From positions 1-64,000 of the forward strand of contig CAYXGY010000003.1 in the NCBI GenBank assembly GCA_964464895.1: DNA of 64,000 nt. Reading direction: 5' to 3'. The DNA comes from Helicobacter_D sp964464895 (GTDB lineage Bacteria; Campylobacterota; Campylobacteria; Campylobacterales; Helicobacteraceae). The notes under the pieces were generated by a model. It was not told where the DNA came from, did not search any database, and saw only the letters and a list, made by a program, of their open reading frames with translations. The position numbers and the translations under genes were made by a program. How positions within the stretch are numbered: position 1 is the first letter of the stretch; every line of letters begins with the position of its first letter. This document shows positions 35,334 to 44,904 of this stretch, piece by piece.

Positions 35334-36407
35334 TTATTGTGGAATAGGGTGCAAAATTGGACTAAAAAACACAAAATCCCCTAAATTTTGTTGCAAATAA
35401 TCCCTTACCACATTGCATTTAATTTTGAAAAGCAAAAAGATTCTTTTATCTTGCTTGGCTACATTTTCCATAGATTCAAAATTCCCCATACCCTTTGCTA
35501 GAATCAAATCGGCTTCTTGATAAATTTTCCTTGCCTTTTTGCACGCAAGAGATTCAAGAAACCCCGGACTCATCACGCCACTATCTACCACCTCGGCAAG
35601 ATGCAACATTGCAAAATCCGTCTTGTTCAAATCAGATAGAGTAATATCATTAATGATTTCTGCTCCTCTAACGAAATAAAAGATTTCTAAATTCGGATAA
35701 AGGGCTTTGAGGGCGCAAATCAAAACTTCATCAAACTCATTCTCTCCTGCATTATCTCCTATCACTACCAAATTCTTTGCGGATTCCAATAGCGACATAA
35801 AGGCTTCCAAATCAAAATAGGCAAAGGGGGATTGTAGAATCTTTTGCGCTTGCTCTTCTAAATCAAATTGCTTTTGCGCGCCATAATCTAATACATTCCC
35901 CAGCACACAAACACGAATCGCAAACTCCAAAACTTCTTTTGCGCTTATCTTGTGGGACAATTTTTCGCACAAAAGTTCTAAGAATCTCTGTTTATAATTC
36001 CTTGCTCTTTGAATGCTTTGAAACTTGATTTGCGCATAAGGTGAAACATCATTGAGGGCTTGACAAATCTTGTCATACACAAGAACGGCTAGCAAAGTAG
36101 GCGGAATCTCGAAGTTGTTTTCTAAAGGGGTGATAAAGGGATATTGGTTTTGAAAAAACTCTTTTAATAAGGCTTGTAATTTTGCTTTGTCTTTGGGGGT
36201 TAATTTCTGATTCTTGTGTTTTAGATTCTTAGAAACAAACTCTTGGAAGCCCTCCAATGCCATAAAGATTTCCTCCACCGCACCACACGCTTTTTGTTTG
36301 TTTTTTTCTGATTCTTTAGAATCTTGAAAAGACTTGAGGCTTTGCACTCCTGCGGTGCATTCTGCTTGCTTCAATAAGCACTCTAGGCATTCGTATGTTA
36401 AATTAAT
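35334..36407 (-). CDS. DUF89/ARMT1-like metal-dependent phosphatase domain protein
   Basis: The protein has the DUF89 signature GDNAGENEFDEVL, the ILAKGMGNFESM motif and a cysteine-rich N-terminus. Relatives act as metal-dependent damage-control phosphatases or modify carboxyl groups. The first ATG/TTG-type start (TTG at 36374) would remove the conserved N-terminal YECLECLLKQ block. Extending upstream to an ATT codon at 36407 restores it, and GAAGGA lies seven bases before that ATT, with an in-frame stop just beyond. An ATT start is therefore the best reading. Confidence 0.75.
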   Translation of the reverse strand: MNLTYECLECLLKQAECTAGVQSLKSFQDSKESEKNKQKACGAVEEIFMALEGFQEFVSKNLKHKNQKLTPKDKAKLQALLKEFFQNQYPFITPLENNFEIPPTLLAVLVYDKICQALNDVSPYAQIKFQSIQRARNYKQRFLELLCEKLSHKISAKEVLEFAIRVCVLGNVLDYGAQKQFDLEEQAQKILQSPFAYFDLEAFMSLLESAKNLVVIGDNAGENEFDEVLICALKALYPNLEIFYFVRGAEIINDITLSDLNKTDFAMLHLAEVVDSGVMSPGFLESLACKKARKIYQEADLILAKGMGNFESMENVAKQDKRIFLLFKIKCNVVRDYLQQNLGDFVFFSPILHPIPQ

Positions 36408-36438
36408 TGCTCAATCCTTCTTTAAAGGTTTTTTGATA

Positions 36439-36960
36439 CTAAGAATCTTTCGGTGCTTGTGTATCGTCCTGCTCTTCATTGTTTTCTTTTGCTTTTGCGT
36501 CAATTGCCCTACCCCACATCAAACGATACTTGCGCTTCAAAAACTCAATCTCCTCTTGTGCTGCTCGCAATTGTTCCCTTAGAATCGCAATGGTTTTTTT
36601 ATCGTCCTCATAAACTTCTTGCGTATTAAAAAGCGCGTCTTTTAGGAATTGGTTTTCATTTTTGACGCTTGAAATCGTTTCTTCTTTAGAACTTACGACT
36701 TTTTCGTGCAAACTTAGAATCGTGCCAATCGTTTTTTCTACAAATCCACTATCTACTGCGCCACTTACTGCGGTATCCCCTTGCACCATTACCGCATTAC
36801 CACTTTTGACAAGAGCCTGTGTGCCACTCCCTGCATCAATATAAAATTGCTCATTTTCTTGTTTGCTTTTTAGCTCCCCTTTTGCCACCATTTCTAATAC
36901 TTTTTCTTTTTCTAGTTGTGCAAGTTTTACAAATTCATCAATTACAACCCAAGTTTCCAT
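36439..36960 (-). CDS. DUF3972 family protein with a coiled coil
   Basis: The 173-residue protein starts with a helix-turn-helix-like segment (VVIDEFVKLAQLEKEKVLEMVAKGELKSK) that resembles excisionase-type DNA-binding folds. An internal polar region follows, then a long coiled coil (about 85-150). The layout agrees with DUF3972 proteins of Helicobacter and Campylobacter, of unknown function. It lies between purE and the DUF89 gene, 8 bases after purE. Confidence 0.75.
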   Translation of the reverse strand: METWVVIDEFVKLAQLEKEKVLEMVAKGELKSKQENEQFYIDAGSGTQALVKSGNAVMVQGDTAVSGAVDSGFVEKTIGTILSLHEKVVSSKEETISSVKNENQFLKDALFNTQEVYEDDKKTIAILREQLRAAQEEIEFLKRKYRLMWGRAIDAKAKENNEEQDDTQAPKDS

Positions 36961-36968
36961 TATCAGCC

Positions 36969-37463
36969 TTACAAAATTACTTCAATCTCGCTAGAATCTA
37001 ATTCTACATTTTTTGCTTTCATCACGCGGTCTTCTTTGAGTTTTCCGCCTAATTCTGCATCGCTTAGTGCCAAGATTTGCATTGCAAGATAAGCACTATT
37101 TACCGCACCTGTTTTACCTAAAGCCACTGTGGCAACAGGCATACCAGAGGGCATTTGCACGGTGGAGAGCAACGCGTCAAGACCCTCCAAAGCCCCCCCT
37201 TTAAGTGGCACGCCAATCACGGGCTTCGTCGTCATAGAAGCCACTGCGCCCGCTAAATGTGCCGCCATACCCGCTGCGGCAATAAATACCTTTGCGCCCT
37301 TTTGCTCCGCAGTTTGGACATATTCTTTCGTGCGATTTGGACTGCGGTGTGCCGAACTGACAATCACTTCATAAGCAACATCAAATTTTTTTAGGACTTC
37401 AATGCACTTGCTCATCACCTCATAATCGCTCTTGCTTCCCATTAAAATTGCTACAAATCCCAT
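36969..37463 (-). CDS. purE: N5-carboxyaminoimidazole ribonucleotide mutase
   Basis: Purine synthesis enzyme (class I PurE). GSKSDYEVM and SAHRSPNRTKEY are the family's ligand-binding motifs, followed by AAGMAAHLAGAVASMTTKPVIGVP and SGMPVATVALGK. The frame is open to 37505, but the ATG at 37463 has AGGAGAG just upstream and gives the standard 164-residue protein. The longer reading would overlap the 67-residue membrane protein gene. Confidence 0.95.
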   Translation of the reverse strand: MGFVAILMGSKSDYEVMSKCIEVLKKFDVAYEVIVSSAHRSPNRTKEYVQTAEQKGAKVFIAAAGMAAHLAGAVASMTTKPVIGVPLKGGALEGLDALLSTVQMPSGMPVATVALGKTGAVNSAYLAMQILALSDAELGGKLKEDRVMKAKNVELDSSEIEVIL

Positions 37464-37473
37464 TTTCTCTCCT

Positions 37474-37677
37474 TTACATTGCTGATAACGACAAACCAAG
37501 TCCAACTAAAAATCCACCCACTAAGGTAAAGAGGAAAAAGTAAAAAAAGAGATAAATAAAAGTCGGCAATAGCACAAGCCACCACGACCACTGAATCTTA
37601 TCTGCAAGCTTTAATCCGATAAACAAAAGTTGCAAGAGCATTAAAAACCACGAAAGCAAATTATCCTTCCTTTTCAA
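37474..37677 (-). CDS. small membrane protein, Fragile-X-F/TMEM185-like
   Basis: The 67-residue protein has two hydrophobic helices. SWWLVLLPTFIYLFFYFF resembles the transmembrane Fragile-X-F family seen as short bacterial proteins. Function unknown. It overlaps the 3' end of the upstream CNNM/CorC gene by 17 bases and precedes purE. Confidence 0.72.
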   Translation of the reverse strand: MKRKDNLLSWFLMLLQLLFIGLKLADKIQWSWWLVLLPTFIYLFFYFFLFTLVGGFLVGLGLSLSAM

Positions 37678-38983
37678 AAGATTTTTTTGTAGCTTTTAAG
37701 CGCACGATTCTAGCTCCTTGCGTTATCAAAACCTCATAATCGCAATATTCATCACTAATTCTATCCCCTACCACAGGCATACGTCCTAACAGATTAAACA
37801 CATAGCCACCAATCGTTACTTGCTCTGTGTCTTTCTCAAATTCAATCCCCAGTACATCGGCGACACGTTCTAAATCTAGCATACCATCAAAAGAATAAGA
37901 ATCCTCGTCTATCTTGTGGTAATCATCATTTTTCTTATCGTGTTCATCGCTAATATCCCCAATGACTTCCTCTAAAATATCCTCCATTGTGAGCAATCCA
38001 GCAGTCCCTCCATACTCATCTACGACAAGTGCGGTGTGGATTTGGCGGCGATTCATTTGGATTAGAATCTTTGAAATAGAAGCACTTTCAGGCACGATAA
38101 TAATCTCTCTTACGAGGCTTCCTAATTCTTTGGGAGGATTCTCACCCAACATTGTCTCAAGTAAATCCCGCAAATGCACCATTCCAATAATATTATCTTT
38201 GCCCTCTTTACAATAAGGATAACGTGTATGCTTTGTGGATTTGACGATTTTTATATTTTCCTCATAAGTGTTATCATCATACAAACAAATCATATCTTTT
38301 CTAGGCGTCATAATTTCTTTTGCCATCGTGTCTGAAAAGCTTACGGCATTTTGGATAATCTCATTTTCAATCGTATCCAAAAAGCCACCTTTCAAACTCT
38401 CGCCTACAATGATTTTTAATTCCTCTTCAGAATGTGCATTTTCCTCTCCCTCGCTTGCGGGTTTAATTCCCATTCTACGCAAAGAAAATACCGCTAAATA
38501 ATCAAAAATACGAATGAGCGGGAAGAAAAGAATCCAAAACATATGCAAAGGTTTAGCGACAAATAACACTGCCTTTTCGGCTTTGGCAATCGCAACGGAT
38601 TTAGGGATTAATTCCCCTGCCACAACGTGCAGAAGCGTAATGAAACTAAAGGCAACGACAAAGCTAACAGAATGCAATAATACGGGATTCTTGCCGATGA
38701 AATATTGAAAAGGCGTTTCAAGCAAACGCGCAATTGCTGGCTCACCCACCCAACCTAAACCTAAAGAGGAAAGCGTAATACCAAGCTGTGTCGCAGAAAG
38801 ATAAGAATCTAACTTACCTGTAATCTTAAGTGCTAGCTTTGCACTCGGCACTTCCCGCTTGGTTAATTCCTCTAAACGAGAGCGGCGAATTTTGACGATT
38901 GCAAATTCAGAAAGCACAAAAAAACCATTTAGCATTACCAAAAATAATGCAAAAATAGCCAAGAGAAACGACTCGGTTTCCAA
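37661..38983 (-). CDS. CNNM/CorC-type hemolysin-family membrane protein
   Basis: The 440-residue protein has an N-terminal CNNM/DUF21 membrane domain (about 1-190), tandem CBS domains (about 210-335; MTPRKDMICL, VVDEYGGTAGLLTMEDI) and a C-terminal CorC_HlyC domain (about 350-435; SFDGMLDLERVADVLG). The family is linked to Mg/Co efflux or tolerance; the hemolysin name is historical. It is the first gene of the run down to the DUF89 gene. Confidence 0.92.
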   Translation of the reverse strand: METESFLLAIFALFLVMLNGFFVLSEFAIVKIRRSRLEELTKREVPSAKLALKITGKLDSYLSATQLGITLSSLGLGWVGEPAIARLLETPFQYFIGKNPVLLHSVSFVVAFSFITLLHVVAGELIPKSVAIAKAEKAVLFVAKPLHMFWILFFPLIRIFDYLAVFSLRRMGIKPASEGEENAHSEEELKIIVGESLKGGFLDTIENEIIQNAVSFSDTMAKEIMTPRKDMICLYDDNTYEENIKIVKSTKHTRYPYCKEGKDNIIGMVHLRDLLETMLGENPPKELGSLVREIIIVPESASISKILIQMNRRQIHTALVVDEYGGTAGLLTMEDILEEVIGDISDEHDKKNDDYHKIDEDSYSFDGMLDLERVADVLGIEFEKDTEQVTIGGYVFNLLGRMPVVGDRISDEYCDYEVLITQGARIVRLKATKKSFEKEG

Positions 38984-39302
38984 AAAATCTCCTTACTCAA
39001 AAATAGAAAAATTTTGTAATTTTAGCATAATTTTATATTAAAATTTTAAAAATTTTCGTTGTTGGCTTTGTCCTTGCGAGGAAGCGCACAACCTGCAAGG
39101 ATTTTGCTCGCACTTACAAAATATGGAATCTCACTTTAAGCTCCATTGCTCCATTTAGCTAAAACACAAAATTTCATCTTTTAATTTTAATTCCATTGTT
39201 TGAATCCACGACTCTACGAAGTCTTACAATAACAAGAAATAGAATCACAAGGATAAATCAAGCTTCACAAGTAAGCAATGGCAAGCTTATGAATTGCGTA
39301 CC
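38984..39302. other. 319-base intergenic region with repeat-like segments, no gene
   Basis: No coding frame or RNA gene seen. It holds a 7-bp inverted repeat TCCTTGC...GCAAGGA (39071-39101) and, at about 39205-39240, a segment with ACTCTACGAAGTCTTACAAT. Both look like diverged copies of a dispersed intergenic repeat also seen near 43857-43920 and 47520-47570. Confidence 0.5.
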
Positions 39303-40232
39303 TTACTCACTTTGGGATTCTAATTCACGGATAAACATCTCATCAATCCCGCGACTAAGGCTCATTCCAAAGAGTAAAATCGCCCACGAGAGATACACCC
39401 AAATGAACAAAAAAAGCAAAATACTAAAAGAACCATAGAGTGTCAAATAGGCTTTATTATAAAACACATAATACACAAAGCCCCATTTGCAAATTGACCA
39501 CAAAAGCGCGGTAATGAGTGAGCTTATCAAGGTATTTTTATTGCTAATATTTGTGTTAGCAGAGATTTTAAAGAGTATAAAAAACACTGCCCACACTACA
39601 AAATAGGGTATCAGTTGAAAAAACCAAGCGATATAAGTGCTATAACCCAATTCTTGCAAATACACATATACTTGAGTACTCAAATAGATTGAAAATAAAA
39701 TCCCCAAAGGAAAAAGTGTCATACAAGTCCAATATACCGAGATAGAATCCCAAAATCCTCGTGCTTTGGAATGGAAAATCTTTCCTGCAATATCTTGATA
39801 ATTCTTAAAAAACAAAATAGAAGTAATAAACGCATAGATAAACCCCATTCCACCGAGTTTTGTAGAATTTTTTAAAAAGCTATCCATATAGCTTAAAAAA
39901 ACATCGGAATGCGTAGGAATGAAATTTGTGATAATCAGATTCTTAAAACTCTCCAGATATTCTTTAAACTCTGGCATTGCCGCGACAAGCGAAAAGACAA
40001 TCAAGAGCATAGGCAAAAGTGCGAAAATCGTGTAAAAGCTAAGGCTTGAGGCGAAATAAAGCAAATCGCCCTTTAAAAACACATACAAATAACGCACAAG
40101 CAACCACAATTTTTTGCAAATTGTTTTTAACAAATCCACACTGAAAAGAGATTGGAATCGCGAAAGACTCTCATCAGCCTTGAACACATTCATCTCTTGC
40201 GATTCTAAATCTTGTTTCTTAGGCGATTCCAT
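39303..40232 (-). CDS. YihY/BrkB family inner-membrane protein
   Basis: The 309-residue protein has six membrane segments. SSLSFYTIFALLPMLLIVFSL and the later ALLWSICKWGFVYYVFY and SFSILLFLFIWVYLSWAILLFG are YihY/UPF0761 signatures. Once annotated as ribonuclease BN or virulence factor BrkB; the true function is unknown. It begins 10 bases after bioB. Confidence 0.9.
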   Translation of the reverse strand: MESPKKQDLESQEMNVFKADESLSRFQSLFSVDLLKTICKKLWLLVRYLYVFLKGDLLYFASSLSFYTIFALLPMLLIVFSLVAAMPEFKEYLESFKNLIITNFIPTHSDVFLSYMDSFLKNSTKLGGMGFIYAFITSILFFKNYQDIAGKIFHSKARGFWDSISVYWTCMTLFPLGILFSIYLSTQVYVYLQELGYSTYIAWFFQLIPYFVVWAVFFILFKISANTNISNKNTLISSLITALLWSICKWGFVYYVFYNKAYLTLYGSFSILLFLFIWVYLSWAILLFGMSLSRGIDEMFIRELESQSE

Positions 40233-40242
40233 TTATCGTATC

Positions 40243-41082
40243 CTACGCGCAACTTGTCGCAATTCCATATCCATAAGCTTTGATACGTTCCACTTCTTCT
40301 TTTGGCGTATTGCCTTTGGTAGTCAGATAATCCCCCAATACCACCGCATTAATGCCACATTCAAAAAGCATTTCTTGATTTTCTCCAAAGACGCGTTCGC
40401 GCCCTCCTGCAATCATCAAACGCGCATTAGGCAAATATTCTCGCGCAAGCTTCACGCATTCTAATGCTTCTTCTTGGCTTAGAATCTCTTGACTAAGTGG
40501 CAAAGCAGGATTGGGGATAAAAAAATTAATCGGCGCACTATGAGGATTTAAGGTGCGCAAAGCAGACAATAAGTCTATTCTATCTTGCCAACTCTCCCCC
40601 AAGCCAAAGATTCCGCCACTGCATAGCCCAAGCCCTGCTTTTAATGTATTTTCACAAGTCGCATACCGCTCTTTAAAGTCGTGGGTTGTGCAAATTTTTG
40701 GAAAGAAATTTTGGCTTGTTTCAAGGTTATGATTGTAGCTTGCGATTCCAGCGTTTTTTAGCTCTATCAAGGATTCCATACTTGCGATTCCATTACAACC
40801 AATCAAATGCAGGTGTAAGCCCTCTTTAGAGATTGCACGTGCAGCCTCTGCAATATATTCTGTTCGTTTGGAGTCTAAATTGCGCCCACTCGTAACAAGA
40901 CAGAATCCCAACGCACCATTTTCGCTTGCTCTTTTTGCCTCCTCTAGGATTTGCGGAATCGGCTTGTATTTATAACGTTCAATGTCCGCGTTATACTTCG
41001 CACTTTGAGTGCAATACGCGCAATCCTCTGCGCAACTCCCACTAGAAACATTACAAATCGTGCATAAAAAAATTTCGCTCAT
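40243..41082 (-). CDS. bioB: biotin synthase
   Basis: Radical SAM enzyme inserting sulfur into dethiobiotin. The CX3CX2C cluster is Cys17, Cys21 and Cys24 in GSCAEDCAYC. YNHNLETS and the late RLMIAGGRE motif contain the conserved [2Fe-2S] ligands. At 279 residues it lacks the roughly 40 extra N-terminal residues of E. coli BioB, as is usual in Helicobacter. It is 10 bases downstream of the flavin oxidase-like gene. Confidence 0.95.
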   Translation of the reverse strand: MSEIFLCTICNVSSGSCAEDCAYCTQSAKYNADIERYKYKPIPQILEEAKRASENGALGFCLVTSGRNLDSKRTEYIAEAARAISKEGLHLHLIGCNGIASMESLIELKNAGIASYNHNLETSQNFFPKICTTHDFKERYATCENTLKAGLGLCSGGIFGLGESWQDRIDLLSALRTLNPHSAPINFFIPNPALPLSQEILSQEEALECVKLAREYLPNARLMIAGGRERVFGENQEMLFECGINAVVLGDYLTTKGNTPKEEVERIKAYGYGIATSCA

Positions 41083-41092
41083 TTAAGATTCC

Positions 41093-41491
41093 TTAGATTA
41101 CTTCTTCGCGTCCGCTTAGGCTTTGGATTTTGATACTAGGATTCTTGAAATAAAAGACAGCAAAATCCGCATTTGTAGGGCTTCCATAAATTTCTTTTAG
41201 GATACAAGGATATTTTGCAAACATTGCCTCTTTGACTTCTGCATTATCCTCAAACACCACTTCCGCACGGATTCTCACCCAAGTTTCCTTAGAATCAAAA
41301 GCGCAAAGCTCTACATTAGAAAAATTCTGTATATGCTTCACCATTCCTTTGGTTTTAGAAGTGCAATAATAAAGCTTACCCTGATGAAACAAAGGAGACT
41401 GAATCGGGCGCACGCGCGGATTACCACAAGTGCCCTTAGTCGCCAAAAATCCTACATTCTTATCTAACAAATCCAAAACTTCTTGTGTCAT
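41093..41491 (-). CDS. pyridoxamine 5'-phosphate oxidase-like flavin protein
   Basis: The 132-residue split-barrel protein fits the PNPOx-like family: FLATKGTCGNPRVRPIQSPLF, then KLYYCTSKTKGMVKHIQ and CAFDSKETWVRI. Such short members bind FMN or F420-like cofactors, or haem; the substrate is unknown. It lies between topA and bioB. Confidence 0.8.
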   Translation of the reverse strand: MTQEVLDLLDKNVGFLATKGTCGNPRVRPIQSPLFHQGKLYYCTSKTKGMVKHIQNFSNVELCAFDSKETWVRIRAEVVFEDNAEVKEAMFAKYPCILKEIYGSPTNADFAVFYFKNPSIKIQSLSGREEVI

Positions 41492-41531
41492 TTGATTCCT
41501 TTTGTCAAATTAATCTCTATTCAAGTGCCAA

Positions 41532-43763
41532 TCAAGCCTCTGTGTCCTCTATCCGCTCTTTACACGCAATACATTCCAACACAGGCTTATTGCGGAATGT
41601 GCGCCTTGCCATTAGGGATTGGCATTTGGGGCAGTGATGATTTGTTGGGGGAAAGTTCGCGATAAAATTGCATTTAGGATAATTTGCACAGCCATAAAAC
41701 TTCCCGCGCCTACTGCTTCTCTCCAAAATCTCCCCGCCACATTTTGGACATTTCACACCCTCTAAGGCTTGTGGGGCGGATTTTTGGGAGGGATTTAAGG
41801 ATTTTGTATTTTTGCATTCTGGATAACCACTACACGCGAGAAATTCTCCATTTCTACCGTGTTTTTTTACCATTTCTCTGCCACATTTTTCACATACACC
41901 AAAGCTTTGGGTTTCCTCACCTGATGGGTTGGATTCTTTTTGAATATACTTGCATTTAGGATAACCACTGCAACCGACAAACTCTCCATATCTCCCATTT
42001 CTGCGCACTAATTCCTTGCCACAAAGCGGGCAAGTTTCGCCTGTTGGAATCACGAGTTTTTGACTCTGAATGTTGGTTTTACCCTCGCTAATCTTTTGGA
42101 TAAAGGGCTCATAAAAATGCCATAATAACTGCTGCCAATCTTGTTTGGATTCCGCCACTTCATCTAATTTTTCCTCTAAATGCGCGGTAAATTTAGAATC
42201 CACAATCTCATTGAAATGTTGCTCTAGCAACTCCACTACTTTAAAGGCAACTTCTTGAGGCTTGATTTGCTTTTTTTCTATCGCAATATAATTGCGTGAA
42301 GTTAGCAGAGAAATCGTAGGCGCATAGGTGCTTGGGCGTCCAATGCCAAGAGATTCCAAAGTTTTGATGAGGCTTGCTTCAGAAAACCTTGCGGGTGGCT
42401 CTGTTTCGTGCTCTTGCTCTTTACATTTTTCTAACTGCATTGCGCTTCCAACTTCTAAGAGTGGCAACAATTTATCTTTGCCCTCATTTCCAAGCACACG
42501 ATAGAAACCATCAAAAACGAGTTTGCTTCCGCTTGCCTTTAAGAGTGCTGTGCCGCTGCTAATCCACAAACTTTGCGATTCAAATTCCGCATCACTCATT
42601 TGGGAAGCAAAGAATCGCTTATAAATCAAGGAATAGAGTTTGAGCTCATCGCCTTTTAAATACTGCGCAGCAATCTGTGGTGTGAAGTCCATTAAGGTAG
42701 GACGAATTGCTTCGTGTGCCTCTTGTGCTCCCTTTGCCTTAGTGGCATAGACTTTTGGCTTGGCTGGCACATATTCTTTACCATAGGTTTTAGCAATGAG
42801 TTTGCGCGCCTCCTCTTGCGCAATTTTAGCGATGTTTAGGCTATCGGTTCTCATATAGGTAATCACACCCATAGAGCCTTGATGCGTCATTACCCCCTCA
42901 TAGAGATTTTGCGCTGCTTTCATCGTGCGTGAGGGAGAGAATCCAAGCAGTGAGCTTGCACTTTGTTGCAGAGTAGAAGTCATAAAAGGCGGTGGAGTGG
43001 CTGTCTTGCGCCTCTTATTGTCAATCTTTTGAATCTTAAAGCTTGATTTTTTAAGGGATTCCACAATGTCTTTTGCCTCTTTTCGCTCTTGCAGGCTAAG
43101 CTTTTCTATCTTTTTCCCTCCAAACTCTACGAGCTCCGCTTCTATGCCCTTGATTTTTTTATCAGGCACGGCGAAGCTACTTTCAATCACATAATAAGTA
43201 ATGGGCTTGAAATTTAAAATCTCTTTCTCTCTATCTACGATAATCTTTAACGCACTACTCTGCACCCTACCCGCACTCAAACCCCGCTGGATTTTAGAGG
43301 CAATCAAAGGGCTTAAACGATAGCCTACGATTCTATCTAGCAATCGTCTTGCTTGCTGTGCATTGACTTTGTCCATATCAATGAGACGCGGATTTTTCAA
43401 AGAATCCTCAATCGCCTTTTGTGTGATTTCGTGAAAAACGATTCTAGGGAGCTTTTGCGGGTCTTTGTCAATAGCCGTGGCGATATGATAGCCAATCGCC
43501 TCCCCCTCTCTATCCTCATCGGTTGCGATATAAATTTCTTTGGAATCTTTTGCTAGTTTTTTTAGCTCATTCACCACCGCTTTATGCGACGCGTCAATTT
43601 TATATTCTGGAATAAAGGTTTGGTTTTCAATCTTGATACCAAAGGTGTGTTTGGGCAAGTCGCGAATATGCCCTTTAGAAGCAATCACTTCGTATTTGTT
43701 TCCCAAGAAATTCTTAATCGTTCGTGCCTTTGTCGGAGATTCTACAATGATTAAACTTTTCAA
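41532..43763 (-). CDS. topA: DNA topoisomerase I
   Basis: Type IA topoisomerase relaxing negative supercoils. The TOPRIM domain is at the N-terminus (IVESPTKARTIKNFLG, ATDEDREGEAIGYHI), the active-site Tyr is in VITYMRTDS, and four C4-type zinc ribbons close the protein (CPLCGKEL, CEKCGREM, CPKCGGEI, CPKCQSLM). The 743-residue length is standard for Helicobacter. The upstream gap to cysQ is 155 bases. Confidence 0.97.
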   Translation of the reverse strand: MKSLIIVESPTKARTIKNFLGNKYEVIASKGHIRDLPKHTFGIKIENQTFIPEYKIDASHKAVVNELKKLAKDSKEIYIATDEDREGEAIGYHIATAIDKDPQKLPRIVFHEITQKAIEDSLKNPRLIDMDKVNAQQARRLLDRIVGYRLSPLIASKIQRGLSAGRVQSSALKIIVDREKEILNFKPITYYVIESSFAVPDKKIKGIEAELVEFGGKKIEKLSLQERKEAKDIVESLKKSSFKIQKIDNKRRKTATPPPFMTSTLQQSASSLLGFSPSRTMKAAQNLYEGVMTHQGSMGVITYMRTDSLNIAKIAQEEARKLIAKTYGKEYVPAKPKVYATKAKGAQEAHEAIRPTLMDFTPQIAAQYLKGDELKLYSLIYKRFFASQMSDAEFESQSLWISSGTALLKASGSKLVFDGFYRVLGNEGKDKLLPLLEVGSAMQLEKCKEQEHETEPPARFSEASLIKTLESLGIGRPSTYAPTISLLTSRNYIAIEKKQIKPQEVAFKVVELLEQHFNEIVDSKFTAHLEEKLDEVAESKQDWQQLLWHFYEPFIQKISEGKTNIQSQKLVIPTGETCPLCGKELVRRNGRYGEFVGCSGYPKCKYIQKESNPSGEETQSFGVCEKCGREMVKKHGRNGEFLACSGYPECKNTKSLNPSQKSAPQALEGVKCPKCGGEILERSSRRGKFYGCANYPKCNFIANFPPTNHHCPKCQSLMARRTFRNKPVLECIACKERIEDTEA

Positions 43764-43854
43764 ATTTCTACCTTAGAATTTATAATTTAAATTTTGCTAA
43801 TCATACAAAAATTTGCACTAAAATTTCAAGATTCTTTAAAAAGCTTGCAAATTT

Positions 43855-43920
43855 TGTCCTTGCGGGATTGCAGTTTAGATTTTGTCCTTGCGCGCAAGTT
43901 TTAAATTTGCGTGGCAATCT
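43855..43920. repeat. dispersed intergenic repeat-like segment before topA
   Basis: Contains two TTGTCCTTGCG units (about 43854 and 43889) and ends in TTGCGTGGCAATCT, a wording resembling repeats seen in intergenic DNA of Helicobacter and other bacteria. Related pieces occur near 39070 and 47540. Confidence 0.4.
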
Positions 43921-44764
43921 ATAATCCATTCATAAAATCCCTATAAATTTCCCCGCCGATTTGTGATTTTGCAAAGGCAATGAAATAATGATTGCGCACG
44001 TTTGGCTTGTTGTATTCCAAAGGCTGTTTGGTTTTGCAATCTAGTATCACTCCGCCCGCTTCCTCTAGCACGATTTCACACGCTGCCATATCCCATTCGC
44101 TCGTGCCATTGAAGCGCGGATATAAGTCCGCTTTGCCCTCTGCAAGCGCGCAAATCTTGAGTGATGAACCACACTTTTGCGCTTTAAGATGATATTTTTG
44201 GAAAAATTCTTGCACCTCTTGTGTGCTGTGAAATATAGAATCACAAGCGATAAGTTGCGTATCCTGAACGATTCTATCACCACTTAACTTATGTTTATTT
44301 TTCTCTAACCATAACGCATTAAGAGTTTGGGATTCTAATGCGCCTTGGAGTTTTTCCACCTCATAAGTGAAACTCCCAAAGCCCTTTAAAGCAATGAAAA
44401 GCTGATGAAATACCGGTGCATAGACGACACCTAGAATCGGACGCTTTTTGTGGATTAAGGCGATATTAATCGTCCAACCGCCATTTTGAGCCAAAAAATC
44501 CTTTGTGCCATCAAGCGGGTCAATCAACCAATAATATTCTAAATCTTTGCGCTCCTCATAATCCAAAATCGCCTCTTCAGAACAAACCTTATAAGGAGAA
44601 TTTGCCTGCAATTCTCGCATAATCAACGCATTAGATTCTAAATCCGCTTGCGTGATAGGTGAGGAATCACTTTTGAGCTTAAAATCCTCCAACCCATAGT
44701 ATTGCAAGGCTACTTTCCCGGCTTTAATCGCAATCATAGCGCATTCATAGAGTAAATTTTGCAT
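43919..44764 (-). CDS. cysQ: 3'(2'),5'-bisphosphate nucleotidase CysQ-like phosphatase
   Basis: Inositol-monophosphatase-superfamily enzyme with CysQ features. Li-sensitive Mg site: the first Glu in SEEAILDYEER, DPLDGTKDF (about 82-90), and the late WDMAACEIVLEEAGG. It hydrolyses PAP to AMP in sulfate assimilation or sulfonation. This is notable near a CysC-like kinase and a truncated ATP sulfurylase, though those lie in a different operon. It is divergent from the two-domain glycosyltransferase. Confidence 0.88.
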   Translation of the reverse strand: MQNLLYECAMIAIKAGKVALQYYGLEDFKLKSDSSPITQADLESNALIMRELQANSPYKVCSEEAILDYEERKDLEYYWLIDPLDGTKDFLAQNGGWTINIALIHKKRPILGVVYAPVFHQLFIALKGFGSFTYEVEKLQGALESQTLNALWLEKNKHKLSGDRIVQDTQLIACDSIFHSTQEVQEFFQKYHLKAQKCGSSLKICALAEGKADLYPRFNGTSEWDMAACEIVLEEAGGVILDCKTKQPLEYNKPNVRNHYFIAFAKSQIGGEIYRDFMNGL

Positions 44765-44867
44765 ACATTTCCTTAAATTTCAACAAATCTTAGATTTGTA
44801 TCCAAATTATCCTTAAAGCAAACAAATTTCGCAATTCCTCACTTAACGATTAAAATTAAAGAAATTC

Positions 44868-44876
44868 TGATACAAT
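44868..44876 (+). promoter_or_regulatory. candidate extended -10 promoter of the glycosyltransferase pair
   Basis: TGATACAAT (extended -10) lies 29 bases before the ATG of the two-domain glycosyltransferase gene, in the 140-base divergent gap shared with cysQ. Confidence 0.5.
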
Positions 44877-44904
44877 AGCGCGTAAAAACAAGGTTGCATT
44901 TCCT

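Noticed and set aside
37192..37198. C7 run in purE
   Set aside because: Short, in a housekeeping gene and coding Gly-Gly; not a contingency tract.
37464..37505. N-terminal extension of purE by 14 residues
   Set aside because: The extension lacks family similarity, the inner ATG has a strong ribosome site, and the extension overlaps a small membrane protein gene.
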